A stretch of 64,000 nt of DNA from Rhynochetos jubatus (lineage: Eukaryota > Chordata > Aves > Eurypygiformes > Rhynochetidae). The translations under genes were made by a program, and so were the position numbers. Under the pieces are notes generated by a model. It searched no databases, was not told where the DNA came from, and saw only the letters and a program-made list of their open reading frames with translations. How positions within the stretch are numbered: the stretch's first letter is position 1; the number at the start of each line of letters is the position of its first letter. Where the stretch lies: NCBI GenBank assembly GCA_027574665.1, contig CM050652.1:10210589-10274588 (forward strand), in the 5' to 3' direction. Positions 10,405 to 23,500 of the stretch are shown in pieces.

Positions 10405-13190
10405 AGGACAGTCCTGTCAAGCCTGTTGAATTAACTTGGAAGGTGAGATAAGGGAAGGAGTTAGGAAGAATTTTGGTTTGGTGAGACATTTGAGAATATG
10501 ATATGAGTAATAAGGTTGATTGTGGACTTCTGTGTATGACTACACTGATAGAACCTCCATAGACAGATTACTAGCAAAAATAAATAGGATAGTGTTACCT
10601 AGTTAAAAGTGATAGTGGATTAGATTTCTGAGACCTCAAGTGTCATATTTTCTTCGCCTAGTTATGATTGATCAGAAATTTCTGTTGCTGACTGATGATC
10701 TAAGCCCCTTTTGGAGACATTAAAGCTGTTAAAGCTCTAATCAGGAGGAAAAAAAAAAAAAGGATGATTACAATACACTAAGATAAACTCTGTTAGTCAG
10801 CTGAACTTTGGCAAAAGAGTGAGACATTTGTAGGCATCACTACCAGAAAGAATGTATCTTACTTTTGTCATGCAGCTGAAACTCCTCAGGCTCTTAAAAA
10901 TGTATTCCTCATGTCTATTTGAGAGATAGCTGAAGTAAATTTTGAAAGTCTCAGTGATGTCTTTTAGAAGAAAGGAGTAAGAACTAATCAAACAGGTAAT
11001 ATAAATGTAATTTTCCTTGATCTACTTCCCAGGAGTTGTTGGAGGTGACTCTGGTTCCAGAGAGGCTAACGCTGGTCAATCAGCAACACGTAGTGACTGT
11101 TCAAATCAATGGGAATATGTTTCTGGTTTTAGTTGATGTTTCAGTCACAGCCTGTCAGACAATACCAAGCCAGCCTTGAGAACTACCAGAAGCAAAACTG
11201 AGTACTGGTTTAAGTATTCTGTCTCCAGGGATATACTTTCATACTGGCATTTAGAGCTTCATCCTCTAAACTGATTAAGTAAATGAGACACTTGGCTCTT
11301 GTTAGTAACTTCCAGATATGTTCAAAGGTGTGGCACTAAGAGCCCTGAATGTTACATTTCCAAAATTACAATAATTTTGAGTAGATGTTAGAAAGGAACA
11401 CTTCAAGCCTTAGTCTTGCAATTAATAAACTTTCTCATGAGTAATCTGATCTACTTTAGACTTCTGCTTATGGGTAGGGTGCTGCCATGTTTCACTGCTT
11501 TGAAGGAGTGACTTATCACATAAGGAGCTCAGTCTGCTTGATTGAGCTATTCAAAAAGAAAGAAAAAGCTTATTAGGATCGTAGGTGACAAATTTCATTC
11601 TTCCTGAGTAAAGACCATTATGATGAATGAAATCTTTTAGGAAGGTGACTAATGTGGCACAATCACTTGAAGTGATGCATGCTCTTTTTTCATGATACTG
11701 CTCTGTTTCTGTGTGCAATGATGTAGTGCATATATGGAGAACTTTTGAAAATGAATAATTTCTTTACGATTACAAACTTTAGTCACATACCTATGATTGC
11801 TAAAGTAATAGAAGAAAGTATATAATAGGAACTTTTGGATGATTGCTCTGTAATTTTGGAACTTGTCTCAAGCTTTTCTAAATATGTGATTTGATTTTCA
11901 TTTTAATTTTATTTTGGGGGGAGGGGAAGCTATATTTGAAGACATCGCAGCTTGTTTCTAATAAGAAAATACATTAAAATGTTTTTAGTCTATGCATATT
12001 ATTGCATGGGGAGAAAAAAATAGGATTTGGAGTAGGAATTAGAACAAATGTCATCTTAAAGCAATAGTACTATTAAAGACCATTCTGAAGACATAAATTT
12101 TGAAGTAGCACTTGACCTATGGTTCCATGGATTGTTGAACCTGCATAGGTCAGGCAGATGTCCAAGAGTCTTGAGTCATTGCTAATATACATTAATCATT
12201 AGTGGTGATACTACTGAATCCTTTGCAGTCAGTTGCTGTCAGCAGTCAATATGACTGGGCTCCTTAACAAGGGAGCTGAGCGTGACAGGAAAGCAGTGAC
12301 GTCATTGATGAGGTGTGCAGCCCCACAGTACCTGCACAGTACAAGCAGAGCAGGTCTGGTGATAGTAACAAAGTTCAGCCAACAGTCTGGTTGGTGATTG
12401 CAGGTGAAGTCTGTAGTCGTGAGGCAGATTTGAGGTTGAGCCAAGAAGTCAAGACAGCATCAACAAGTTACAACCAAAGCACAGCCCATTTACAGCTGGT
12501 TTGGGTGCTGCACTGAAGCCTCTGTCCAGTGGGTGGAGACTCTGTGGGTAGAAGTCCCAGCTTCCCACAGCAGTTTTCCCACAGTTTAGCTGTTTTTTGT
12601 AGAAATCTCATCCAGGGTTACACACTGTGCTGTATCAGAGCAGATCTTTAACCCAAGTGCCTAAACGTGTGTGCTGTGGAGGGGAAGGTTTACAGAGGAA
12701 GATGGTTTAAGACAGGGTAGGGCAACTGGAACTTTCTGGTATACTCAGAGTCCTGTCACAGCTAGTGTCACTGCTAGCTGGGGATGTCAGAGATGGGGGC
12801 GAATGGGATGGGAGACTGCTCTTTCATCTGATCTTCCTGTCATGTGACCCTTAATGCATACATTGCAAATGGCAGAACTTAAGCTCTTCTATTCCTCTAA
12901 GTAAAATAATACCAAAAATTGTTCCTGGAGGTGGCTGGACTTTTTCTGATGAAACAAAATGTGTATTTTCAGTGTTCTCACACTTGAAATAATACGGGGG
13001 TTTTCAGAGTGGGAGGAGTTATGTTTGGAAACTGATATTTTAAACTTACTGTGGGGAGCTCATATGCCTGTGTGTGTATGATGTGGACAGTTGCAGCAGG
13101 TCAAGTTCATGAAGGTTAACTTTACTCAACAGTGAGCTAAACAATATATTTAGTGAGGTGATTCATGTACATCTGATCATATGAATTATT
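10405..13190. other. Mostly unique AT-rich sequence; GC-richer block at 12226-12560
   Basis: No gene recognised. The block at 12226-12560 is richer in GC than its surroundings, contains a perfect TGACGTCA at 12297-12304 and may be an unrecognised old repeat or regulatory element (see findings). The rest shows nothing supportable. Confidence 0.55.
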
Positions 13191-13249
13191 GACTAAACTC
13201 CATTGACAGTATTGACTAGAACTCCACTGACCATAATGGGAGTTTAGAC
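13191..13249. repeat. Imperfect inverted repeat, probably an old palindromic interspersed element
   Basis: The left arm GACTAAACTCCATTGACAGT (13191-13210) is matched in reverse complement by ACTGACCATAATGGGAG followed by TTTAGAC (13226-13249), apart from a few small gaps. The arms resemble the 'ACTCCATTGAC' palindromes common in old amniote repeats. Confidence 0.4.
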
Positions 13250-13275
13250 AAAATGCAGACATTTAAAGTGCAGAC

Positions 13276-14035
13276 AGAATGACTGAGATTAGAAGGCATG
13301 TCAGTAGGTTATCTAGTCCAACCTCCTGTTCAAAGCAGGGTCAGTGGACCAGACCAGCTTGTTTAGGACTGTATCCCATCCAGTCTTGAAAGTTTCCAAG
13401 AATGGAGACTGCATGACATCTGTGGACAACTTGTTCCAGTGCTTGAAAGTCCTCATGGTGAAAAGGGGTTTTTCCTTGTATTTAGTTTAAATTTATGTCT
13501 GTGGTATCTTGTCCTCCCACTGGACACAACTTCTAAGTGTCTGGCTGTCTTCTTGATGACCTCCTCTTAAGTACTGTTAGGCTTCTCTTTGGGTGCCCTG
13601 AAGTTGGCTTCTCCAGGCTGAACAAACCTCTTTCCCTCATCTTTGCCACACAAGGAAAATGCTCCAGACTCTAACCATCTTTGGTTGCCTTTTCTGAAGC
13701 TGCTGCAGTTTGTCACTGGTTTTGTACTGTGGCCATAGTACTGGCTGCAGTTCAGTGAGTACTGAGTTAAAGTACTCACTTGGATCTACTGACTAAGGTC
13801 CTTTTAAAGCAGTCCAAGATGCTGTAGACTTTCTTTATAGCCAGACTGTGCTACATCCTCCATGTTTAGCAATGGGCCCATATTTTTCTTGTTCAGACCT
13901 TTTTTTCCTTATTTAGTGTAGAAGTTATTCCTGTTGCCCTTAATGTCCCTTGCCAGTTCCAATCCTAGTTAAGCTTCGCTTTTCCTAGATACATGGCTGT
14001 GCAGTGTTTCTGAATTCCTTCTTTGTAACCTAAGA
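13276..14035 (-). mobile_element. CR1 LINE, long and strongly diverged copy
   Basis: The + strand reads ATCTAGTCCAACCTCCTGTTC, AAAGCAGGGTCAGTGGACC, CTTCTCCAGGCTGAACAAAC and AATGCTCCAGACTCTAACC, which is the order of a reverse-strand CR1 from its 3' tail into ORF2. Beyond 13800 the CAGTCCAAGATGCTGTAGAC and CCCTTGCCAGTTCCAATCC stretches fit further internal sequence of older CR1 types, though my recognition there is weaker. Many substitutions and indels leave no usable frame, so it is one of the oldest copies in the window. Confidence 0.8.
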
Positions 14036-15429
14036 AGTATGCTAATTTGAAGTAGAAGCAGGGTTCAGAGATCCAGGTATCCTGTCCTGTGACAGCTGGT
14101 TGCTTTTATGCCATATTGCAATAGGTATATGCAAATTACTGTATATGCAAATACATAGGAATATTTTGGAAGAAAGATAGCTAGTGCAAAGATATAAAGA
14201 AATAGGCTTTTTACAATGCTGTTTGGGTTTTGAACTATCATATATTGATGTCAAACTTCTTGACAATCTCCTAGTGCAGGCATAGGCTGTGCCTGTTATG
14301 GCAGTTTATATTTCTGATAGCCCTAAGAAACGATTTCAGTTCCTCAGAGATGAGAAAGCTATTGCCTTTATGAGCCAAATTTACTTGAATGTTAATGCAG
14401 TTGTCCATCTAAACTTTATGATAATGTCTTGTTTTTCTGCACTGAGCTACTTGGCACCATTGTATCTGTCACATTTAATATAAATGTATTCCTCTTCAAC
14501 TTTATTTTATGTAGGAATTGTCAGGCTTAGCATATCAACACATCAGATTGTATCATTGGTATGAGATCACGTTGATTTACCGTAGCAGAGTTTGTCCTTC
14601 AACATTAAAATGCAGTTAGTGTGAGTTACTGCGTTTGCGGGTGTTTGGTTTTTTTTTTAACAAACACAACTACCATGATAATTAATGAAGATTTAATTGT
14701 CATGTAAGCCAAAGAAGTGAATTATGTGTTACTGGGCTGTATGGTTTCAATATGAGTTGTTATTTCTATGTGTATTGACTGTGTTTTTATTTTGAGATTT
14801 GGATCATAGTTTAGAATGAGTCTTGGGAGCTTAATTGTGGATACTAGCCAGAAGCCATGACATCCATAGTCTTTTCAGCAGAAGTCCGTGACAGGCCTAG
14901 CTTCACCTGGCTGAAGCTACTGGCTCGGGTTAGGAATCAAATGTTTGGTTAGGCTCAAAAACTAAGTGCCTTCCCCTGCACCAGGACACAGCCAAGCACT
15001 GTAAAGCCGCTTTCTGCTATAGCTCAGCTGTTGTGGAGGAAGGGCAGAAGCTAAGGGCATACTTCCCACTAAGCATGGTCGTAGGCTTGGAATTGCAAAT
15101 TGCCGTGACAACTATTAACCATCCTTCGTTTATAAAAGGTAAGATCACCCTGAATACATATGAGTACCAGACACTTAAAGTTAGCCAGTGGGTGTGACAA
15201 GATAGCCCCAAATCTGTGTCCACTTGGTCATTTTTCCTGTTTGGTATGTTTATACCAGCTGGCAGGTTGATCATTGCAGTCATTCACTATGCACTGTTAG
15301 GATTAATATTATCAGCTGATTTTTCTTTATGCAAGAGGATGTTTATTAGAGTTTTTATAAAAAAGCTGTAGAACATTTCCATGTGTTCCTATGTGCTATT
15401 ATAAACCGGATAGCAGATTACAGCCCATC
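14036..15429. other. Unique AT-rich sequence, no gene seen
   Basis: No repeat, exon or RNA gene could be supported here. Confidence 0.6.
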
Positions 15430-15535
15430 GTCTGCTCTCATTTAAATCAGTATAAATCTAAAGTGACGTCACTGACAGAGTAGAATTTCCCTCATATACA
15501 CCAGTATACCCAAGAGTCGAATTCAGCTTTAGTCA
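15430..15535. repeat. Ancient palindromic interspersed repeat with central TGACGTCA
   Basis: Left arm: CTGCTCTCATTTAAATCAGT and TATAAATCTAAAG; right arm: TACACCAGTATACCCAAGAG then TCGAATTCAGC. Read in reverse complement, the right arm follows the left arm loosely. The centre is the perfect palindrome GTGACGTCAC (15463-15472). The layout matches a palindromic amniote repeat of the type 'GAGAGCAGAATCTGGCCC ... TTACACCAGTGTAA' that I know from reptile and bird genomes. It is diverged, so the family call is tentative. Confidence 0.45.
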
Positions 15536-18500
15536 TTTCTGAAGGCAAGCCATCTTTTTCATCCAAGTGGCTGTCTGCGCCCATAGTGGACTTGAATGGG
15601 ATATTCAGAGCTCTTGATTCTAAAACTGACCATCCGTGGGCAATGTTTTGCAATTCCCTTTCCAGTCATTGACTTGACTGTTTGGTCTGCCAGCTCTGTT
15701 TGCTTTCTCTTTTGCTCTTCACAATCCTAGCCATGGCTTTTAAATGCTACTGAAATATAAATGATGACAACAGCATTTAAAATGGAAATTATTGAACTCT
15801 AGAAAGTCTCCATCTGCTTGTATATCTGCATGCAGGGTATTTGCTGCACAATTTGCATTGTGTTCTATAGGGAGAATTTTTTTTATCTACATAAATCCTG
15901 CTCTGACCTGACTAGGAATGTAAATCATCAGAAATCATTAGGATGTCTGTCCTTGTGAGATTACTACCTATGTTTTGCAGAGCCATGAGGTCTGTAGATT
16001 TTCAGAAAGGTTCATTTTAGCATTTCATTATGTGTGTTTATCTAAAATGAATATGCAAATCTGTTTTTGTTTGTTTATTTCTGTTGTAGGGTATTATAAT
16101 ATTTCTGCATTAGAAAGCAATGCTGTATAATAGACTGCTGGCAAAGGAAAAGCATGATCTTATGGTGAAAATAAAAAGAGTAGTTTAGTTAATCATTGAC
16201 TATGCTATAAACATAAATTCTAGCACACACTATGGGGTATGAAGTTGTGGGCATATGAATCCTGCATTAGCAAGGATGCTGGTGCGATGTAATGCTCTGG
16301 TGCTGGTCTTGAAGGTCCATTTATCTATATATATTTTATCTATAAAACATGTATTTTTGTGACTGTGATTCAAAAACATACTGTTACGTTGGAAGGACAC
16401 CCAAGAAGCTGGAATGATTACTTCATATGTAAATAAACAAACAACCTCTAGAAAGAGAAATACTTTACTTTCAGTCTGTTTTGATGAGAAAAAGTTTAAG
16501 ATCAGCTTTTCTAAGATTCTTCAACTACCTGATGAACATAGTTTAATAGCGTAATTCTGATTACAAATTGAACATAGCCAATTTTAGACAATCAAAAAAG
16601 GTGCAGGACTGAGGACAGCTAGTTACTGCAACAAAGAACTGCGAACTGGTGATCATACACTATTTTTTTGATTGCATGACATGAGGAACTACTACCAGGA
16701 ATGCCATGGAAATCAAGGAAAAAGAAGATGCAGTTTATGTAATAAACAAACATTGTCTCAGTGTGACTGTATGGTTTGTGTTGAAAAAACGAATTTCTTC
16801 TTCCTGTGAACAGTGTAATTGAAGATGAGCTCTCAGGTAGTTAAAATTTCCTCTGACATGACTGAACACTGAGCAGAAAAGTGCCTTCACCTGTAGAGCA
16901 AAGATTGTTAGATTCATAAACAAGGCACTCTCTCATTTACTGTTCGAAAGATTCATATCCCACAGAATTTAGATTAATGACACTGGTTTCTTTTCATTAA
17001 TAGTAGGCAAAGTCTTCCCTTATTTCCATTTTCTTACCCACTAATCTTCATATAGGCAAAGAAAGTATTTCTTACAGAAAGTCTATTACAATTACAATTT
17101 AGCTTCAGAGTGGTTTGGGAATGGAGAAAACAGTATTAACTCTGAGAAACAGAACTGAAGGCTTCTGCAGTCAACCACTGACCATTTTCAACACTGTGTT
17201 TAGCACTCGTCCTTGTACAATATTAACTAAAACATCTTGGAAAACAGAACTGATTTTTATTGAATCAGCAAATAAAGAATGACTTGGGGAAAAAAAAAAT
17301 CTCTTAATATCTAGCTCTTTCAAAGGTGTCAGTGAGTCTTGTCATTGCCTTTTTTCCACAAAATCTGACAAGACTAGGCTGCAGAAGAAGGAATTTTGCA
17401 ACTCCAAGTGTTTAGATCAAATAAAATTAATCACTTGTGGAGGTGGTCTTTAGCTGGATCTCTAGATCTGAACCCTTCTGCCTCTCTTGAGGCTCACCTG
17501 TAGAGATAGATGTAAGCTTTGTGGTTGGCACGACTTCCTTTTTTTCTAGGATTGTGTAGGCATTGCAAAGGTCTCCTTCTCTCGACTTGTGTCTTCACAG
17601 TGTATGTTACATTTTTCTAATGTAGAGAAGGAAAAGGTAGCTCTAGGTTTATTACTTTTTCTTTTAATTCAGTGAATGTTGAGATTACAGCTGTATGAAA
17701 ACATTCCTATGCTAATAGCTATATTTATTGCATTTTTATGCATGAGCACTCGTAAATAATTGCCCCAAGACAACATCTGTTCTCATTTGTCTAGTTTCAT
17801 TTATGCTAATGTATGAACTGAGGTTTTGATACTCACTTGCCTACTGTAAAACTTATTTCTGTGTGTTATACTATTGATTTTGGTGCCAGTTTATATATGC
17901 AGCTCAAGAGCTTTAACTTCTGAATCAGTAACAAAGACAGTCTCAGAAGTTTCTCTGAATAACTCCTTGCTCTGCCCTGTGTTATGTCTGTCACTGTGCT
18001 ATATTCCAGCATGGAATATATTTCATCTGTTGTATCACATTTCTTGTAGTTACATAATGTCAGGTTTCAAGCTAACACTTTTCCAAGTTTTTTATGCATG
18101 TATTATTTTGATACTTCTTTCAGTTATAGCCACTGGGGCTGTACAGGAATATTCTTTCATACACACACCCATGCTTGCTTTCGTTTGTTTACAGGAATGT
18201 GCCTAAAGTAAGTGTCTCGGGGACTAGTCAGGTGTAGTAGTAGTTTCTCCAATACCTGCTGCTCTGCCAATGTGTCTTAACTCTAGGAAAGTTAGGTGTG
18301 AAAGTGGGTATTTTTCTCACCCTTTTGTTTACTGAGGAGACTCCCAGACTCCATCAGGTGCAGGTGCTACGTACTTTGATCCTGTGCCTGGGCTCTAAGA
18401 CTAGAATTTGTATTCAAATTACCAAACAACCTTTACAAAACACTTCTTTTGTGTTACTCCTGCTATGTGGTAGGATGGGACAATGACAGTTTATACCTAG

Positions 18501-21500
18501 TTTTACAAGTGCACTTGTAAAAATAGTCTCTTTTATTGCAACTGAATTGCAATGAAATTGCAATCTTTACATTCAGCCATCTTGTTGGCAAATGTGGCAA
18601 ACGTGGCCTTGGTCCAAGAAAAACACTATGAAATTATATCCTTGAGAGATGCTTCAGCATAGTCAGAGTGACTAATCTTCATTGTAACTTAGCCTTACGC
18701 CAGTGCAGCTTCGCTACTGATTAGGTAATTGAGAACAAGAGGCAAGACTTACAGAGAACTGAGCACCTCTAAATGCATTTTGTGTGTGCTTTCCATTCAG
18801 CTGAAGTTCTGACAAGTGAATTATTAGTGTAGCTGTCAGCGTACTCAGGGAAGCAGTTCACAGATGGCTGAAGGCCCTGTGTTTGGTTGGTTCCCTGCCT
18901 CCCCTCCCCTTGCTTTAATCATCTGAAACATATTTTCCACAATCTTACTTGTATATAAATAAAGGATCTAGATAAACATGAAGATGCCATTTCTCTCAGA
19001 GAACTAACCTTTCCATGAATTATTCAATGTAAGCTTTTATTGTTGGATGTTTTTATTTTTGCTTCATTCTCACTTCAAATGTGGCAAGTGTTAATAACAC
19101 CTTAAAAATAGTTTCCTATACTTCCCCCGAGTTTCTTGAACTCTATTTGTGTCTCCTCACAAACATTCCCACTTCTTTTCACCCTTTGACTGGTCTTATT
19201 TTTAAATTTGGTAACATCTCAATTCTTTCTCTTACTGAGTTTTTCTGTGCTGTCTGACTCCATGAATCACTACCAAATTGCATTCTTCTGGGAAGGTGGA
19301 GGGAAGGCTGGTTATTGCTGCTGCTGCCAGACTTTGTACAGCATTTTGTACACTTACGGCTAAAAAGTAGTGTGGATTTAAACTTAATGGCTTTTGCACT
19401 ATCCTTTGTATAGTTATTAATGTGTACCAGGTGGGTAAATTCTCCACTGCTGTATCCAGCTGTTTCAGTGATAATTATAATTTATCAACATGGGAATAAG
19501 TCACAGACAAACTCAAAAGTGTAAAACCCATTTTGGTCTGAATTCTGGAAAGAGTAAAGCAAAACAAAGATGCCCTGAAGTTCTACATTGGTGCCTTGTG
19601 ATACTGAAATCAACACATAGATCTAGCTTTTATTCCCAGTGGTTTCTACTGTGACAGTAGGCAGATGAGCTAAACCAGCATTGCTGAGTGCTGTCTGAGT
19701 AAAGTCAGTGCCTCTTCCTCACCTTTCACAGTTTCTGTAGTGATGTGACTTCTTGCAGCTCAGTAGAAGTGATGATGTGGTATCTGATCCTTCTCCGTAT
19801 CCCAGCCCTATTTCCTCCTCCTACATTTCACCCCAATCTTGAGGTTTTCTGTGATATTGGAAGTCTCAAAGAAGTGTCTCTGGAGTGAATTTCCCTTTAT
19901 ATTATTCAAATGTATGGGTCTTATGGGTGGAAATAAAAATCTATGAGCCTGCCTAGGCTGTGCCCATTTGCCTGCCTGTTACCCTTTGTCTCCATCTCAG
20001 AACTCTGAGAGCGCTGTGTGTCTGTCATTACTTGGTACTAACAGCAGTATCTCACCATTGCCTGGATAAAATACATTCTCTGAGAAATCATTCAGGGCAG
20101 CAAGACTACGTGTCTGAAGCATCGTGCATTGCTCCTGAAGATACACGAGGATCATAGGCTTGGACATCTAAAGCTTCAGTTTGTTTGTAGCTGGAACTGT
20201 AGTTCTGGCATCAATAAAATGCATCTAGATGTATTTTCCTGAACTGAGGTTATACATAACCTTTAATGTCATTGTGTGATAAGTAATCCTTACTTTATGA
20301 TGGGCTTGAAGAATATAGGTGTAAAAGTTCTTTGCATTAATAAATTATAGACAGCAACCTTGTGTGAGTTGGAAGTGCACTTAACGCTCATTTTTACTTG
20401 AAGATTATAGATTTATTCATCCTGCTTTTGTTTCTTATAGTTGTGCAGTGTGGTTGTGTTAATTTGATAGTGTTTTGCCTTGTGGCATTCTTGTTCCTTT
20501 TCCAAGATAATTGATTCACTGGAATTGTAGGGGTGGGGAAATTCTGCTTCCCTCTGTGCAGTACAATGAAAATTTAACCTTGTGCACCTCATGATTTTAA
20601 TTGACTTAGGAAAGTATGCACCAACTAAGCTTCCATGTTATTTTAGTCCATTCTCTAAGGTCAGGTTATGAAGTCTTCCATCAGATTTGTCCTTTCATAG
20701 TAGAAAATAATCTGCCTTACATCCCTTGAGGCAAAACATTGCAGGAGAAGCTCCCTATCTGACATGGTAACCCCTAATTAAAAAGAGGTGTATGTAATAG
20801 CAACTGCCCACAACTCGGGCATTGTCTGACTTGCAGTCAGCCTCCCTTCACTGTGAGCACAGATACGAATTTCTCATGAAGCTGTCAACAGCATTTAACT
20901 AATGCCGCCTGGAATTGATGATTGGGATTGACATAGAAAAGGATGCGTAGATGCAGATTGGCTAATGTGTGTTTATGTTTACATGTGCATAAAGGAGGCA
21001 GATGATGTTCTTTCTAAAATACTGTTAATTTTTATACGTTTACAATGACTCAAAAACCATATGGAAGGGACATCAATGTGCTTAGTATTCTTTGCATACA
21101 GACTACAATATGCAATGTTTTGATTAAAAAATGGGAACATGCTTGAGGCTGAATGGGCAGTAGTATACAAATCTTCCATAAGTCAAATTATAAAATCCTA
21201 TTCCTAACCTGTTTTAATGACAGACTGAAGTGTTTTGGACCTCAGTATGTGTATGTGACCATCTGTGGGTTTGTGAGAAGCTATCAGCTCTGGTCAGATA
21301 CAGCAAAGCAGTCTCAGTCTCTGGCAAAAGCAGTGTAGTTTGGGCATCTGTCTCATTCTTAACAGCCCCGAGGGCAGAGCCTGTTAGTGCTGCGTGGCCC
21401 TTCAAGGTGCTGAGAACCTCCTTTGTTTTGCTTAATGTCTTAACAATTCTTGGTTGTTACTGGAGTTTGAGAAACCTACTGATCCCCTAGAGACACTCAT

Positions 21501-23284
21501 CAGCTGTGATAGGGAAGATAAGCACGAAGTATACAACTGGGACTGAAAAATTATTTGTGCTTTTCCTCTGTGTGTCCTTTTGCCATGTTTCTCACAATGT
21601 GTGTACGCGGTTCTCCCAACTAATTCCCTTTCACTACTACAATACTGCAGAAGCAGAATAGGCAAGAGTACAAAGTAAGGTGAAAATAGAAATCTAGCCT
21701 TTGGAGAGATGAGGGGAATTAGTAGCAACTTTCAGTAAATCTGAAGCTGTTCCAGGATCCTAAAGCAGTAGACGCATGTTTTGCACCTTGGTGATTTTAG
21801 GGCTGGACGAACTGGGTTTATATCTCAAGTGTCCTTATGGCAGCAGAGAAATCTTTCATCAGTATGCTTCTACAAAAGCAGAGCCCACACTTGTTAGTAG
21901 TTATTTTTTCATACATCAGGCTTTTACTGTAATTGAAATTAAATTGGGATATAAAAAGCTCAGGATGTTTGCTTTCCTGAACTCTGAAGAATCAATGGGC
22001 TTGTGTTGGTTTCTGGAGATCAGGGAGTGGGTTTCTGTAGATTTTCCCTCAGTGCTCATGTGCTGCTTGGGCTAAAGCCTTGCTAGGATTTGTGGGTTTG
22101 TTTTTTTCAGTTGTAACAATTTTCAGTTGTTAAGCATAGCTTGGGGGGTGAAGGCCTCTGCTTGTAGTGACTGAATGAATATATGAGGCTTGCAGTAAAC
22201 ATGGCTGCTTTGGCAAGGTTCTTCTGCCTTGAATCACCAAGTATGAACTTGCAAGTATGCAGTTTTGTGCTTGGTCTGCCCTACATGGGGTCTTTCTCCT
22301 ACCAAGCACTAAACATCCTCAACTTTCATTGGAAGAATGTTGGCCATTAACAGACATTTGTCAACATTATACTAGTTCATATAGATCAGTTGAATAAACA
22401 AAAAAAAATATCAAGAACAGAGTTGGAAACATTGTTTGACATAATTGTGTGCAAAAGTGGTTGGTTTGTGTTCCTCATGCGGAATTTATACTGTCCTCTC
22501 CCTCTACTGCAGCTTACTCTTGCTAATTATCTTTCTATCTCTTGCTAATTATACTCTGTTTATGCACCTGGTGACATATTCCAGTTCAAGAATTTTTCCT
22601 GTTTTGTTCTTTTCTATTTCATTCTCTTTGATTTCGTTTGGGATAGTCTTTTTCTGGATGTAGTTTTGGTCTAATGCACACTTTCTTAGGAGAGAAAAAC
22701 CTGCTGTTCTAGGCTATATTTTGAAGGTGAGGACTAGGAAGCCCTAGAGAAATATTATTAGTGAAGAAGTTATTACTAAATTGATGCATTCATAATTTTA
22801 ACTTTTTCTACTGATGAGCATTCTGGGTTCACCTTAGTTGCCTCAGCTGAATGTCCCTGCTGGGTGAGACAGTCACACAGGCTGGCAGATTGGGCACATG
22901 CTCTGCTATATGACAACTGGAGGCCAGGGAGGATAGTTTACGACCTCTCAAATACCTCCACAGAGATATCTGTATTGAAATAAGTGAATGAACCACCTGA
23001 TTTTTGCTGATCTATAATGTCTGTAGATGTCCTGTATTAGTGGTTCTTGTTTGCTTTCCTCCTTTTCTTGCTATCTTTTTAACAGTCTTTCCTGGTTCTT
23101 TGTTTTCGTGCAGGTTGAAAATGTTAGTATTATTATGTCTGAAGAGCACCAAAATTAATCAGGTTAGCTGCCTCCTTAACTGCTGCCTCAGTTAACTACT
23201 TTGAAGGTTTTTCTATAATGGTATACATTAACTGTGTTTTATTTCTTGTTTGTGTTGGTCAGCATAGTGGTGTGGGCTGGCTTA
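15536..23284. other. Unique AT-rich sequence, no gene seen
   Basis: About 7.7 kb without a recognisable repeat family or exon. Minor items are a perfect 14-bp direct repeat CTCTTGCTAATTAT at 22517-22530 and 22539-22552, and T/A runs. The longest frames (up to 110 codons, for example 17874-18206) show no domain and look like chance. Confidence 0.55.
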
Positions 23285-23500
23285 TCATAGAATAGTTTGG
23301 GACCTTTAAAGGTCATCAAGTCCAATGTCCCACTCTTTTGGGCAGGGACATCTTTGATTAGATCAGGTTGCTCAAAGCCCTGTCCAGTCTGACCTTGAAC
23401 GTTTCCAGGGATGCAGCATCTACCACCTTCCTGGGCAACCTGTGCCAGGATTTCTTGAGGTGGCCCTTTAGTTTTGCTTTTAAAGAATTGAAGTTCATAG
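23285..23500 (-). mobile_element. CR1 LINE, 3' tail fragment
   Basis: On the + strand it reads TCATAGAATAGTTTGGGACC, then the pairing CCTTGAACGTTTCCAGGGAT and CTGGGCAACCTGTGCCAGGA, which is the reverse complement of the CR1 3' end through the RLPRE segment. It is moderately diverged and ends near 23500 after about 215 bp. Confidence 0.9.

Noticed and set aside
17874..18206. 110-codon + frame with apparent membrane segments
   Set aside because: Hydrophobicity follows from T-rich DNA; no known protein resembles it.
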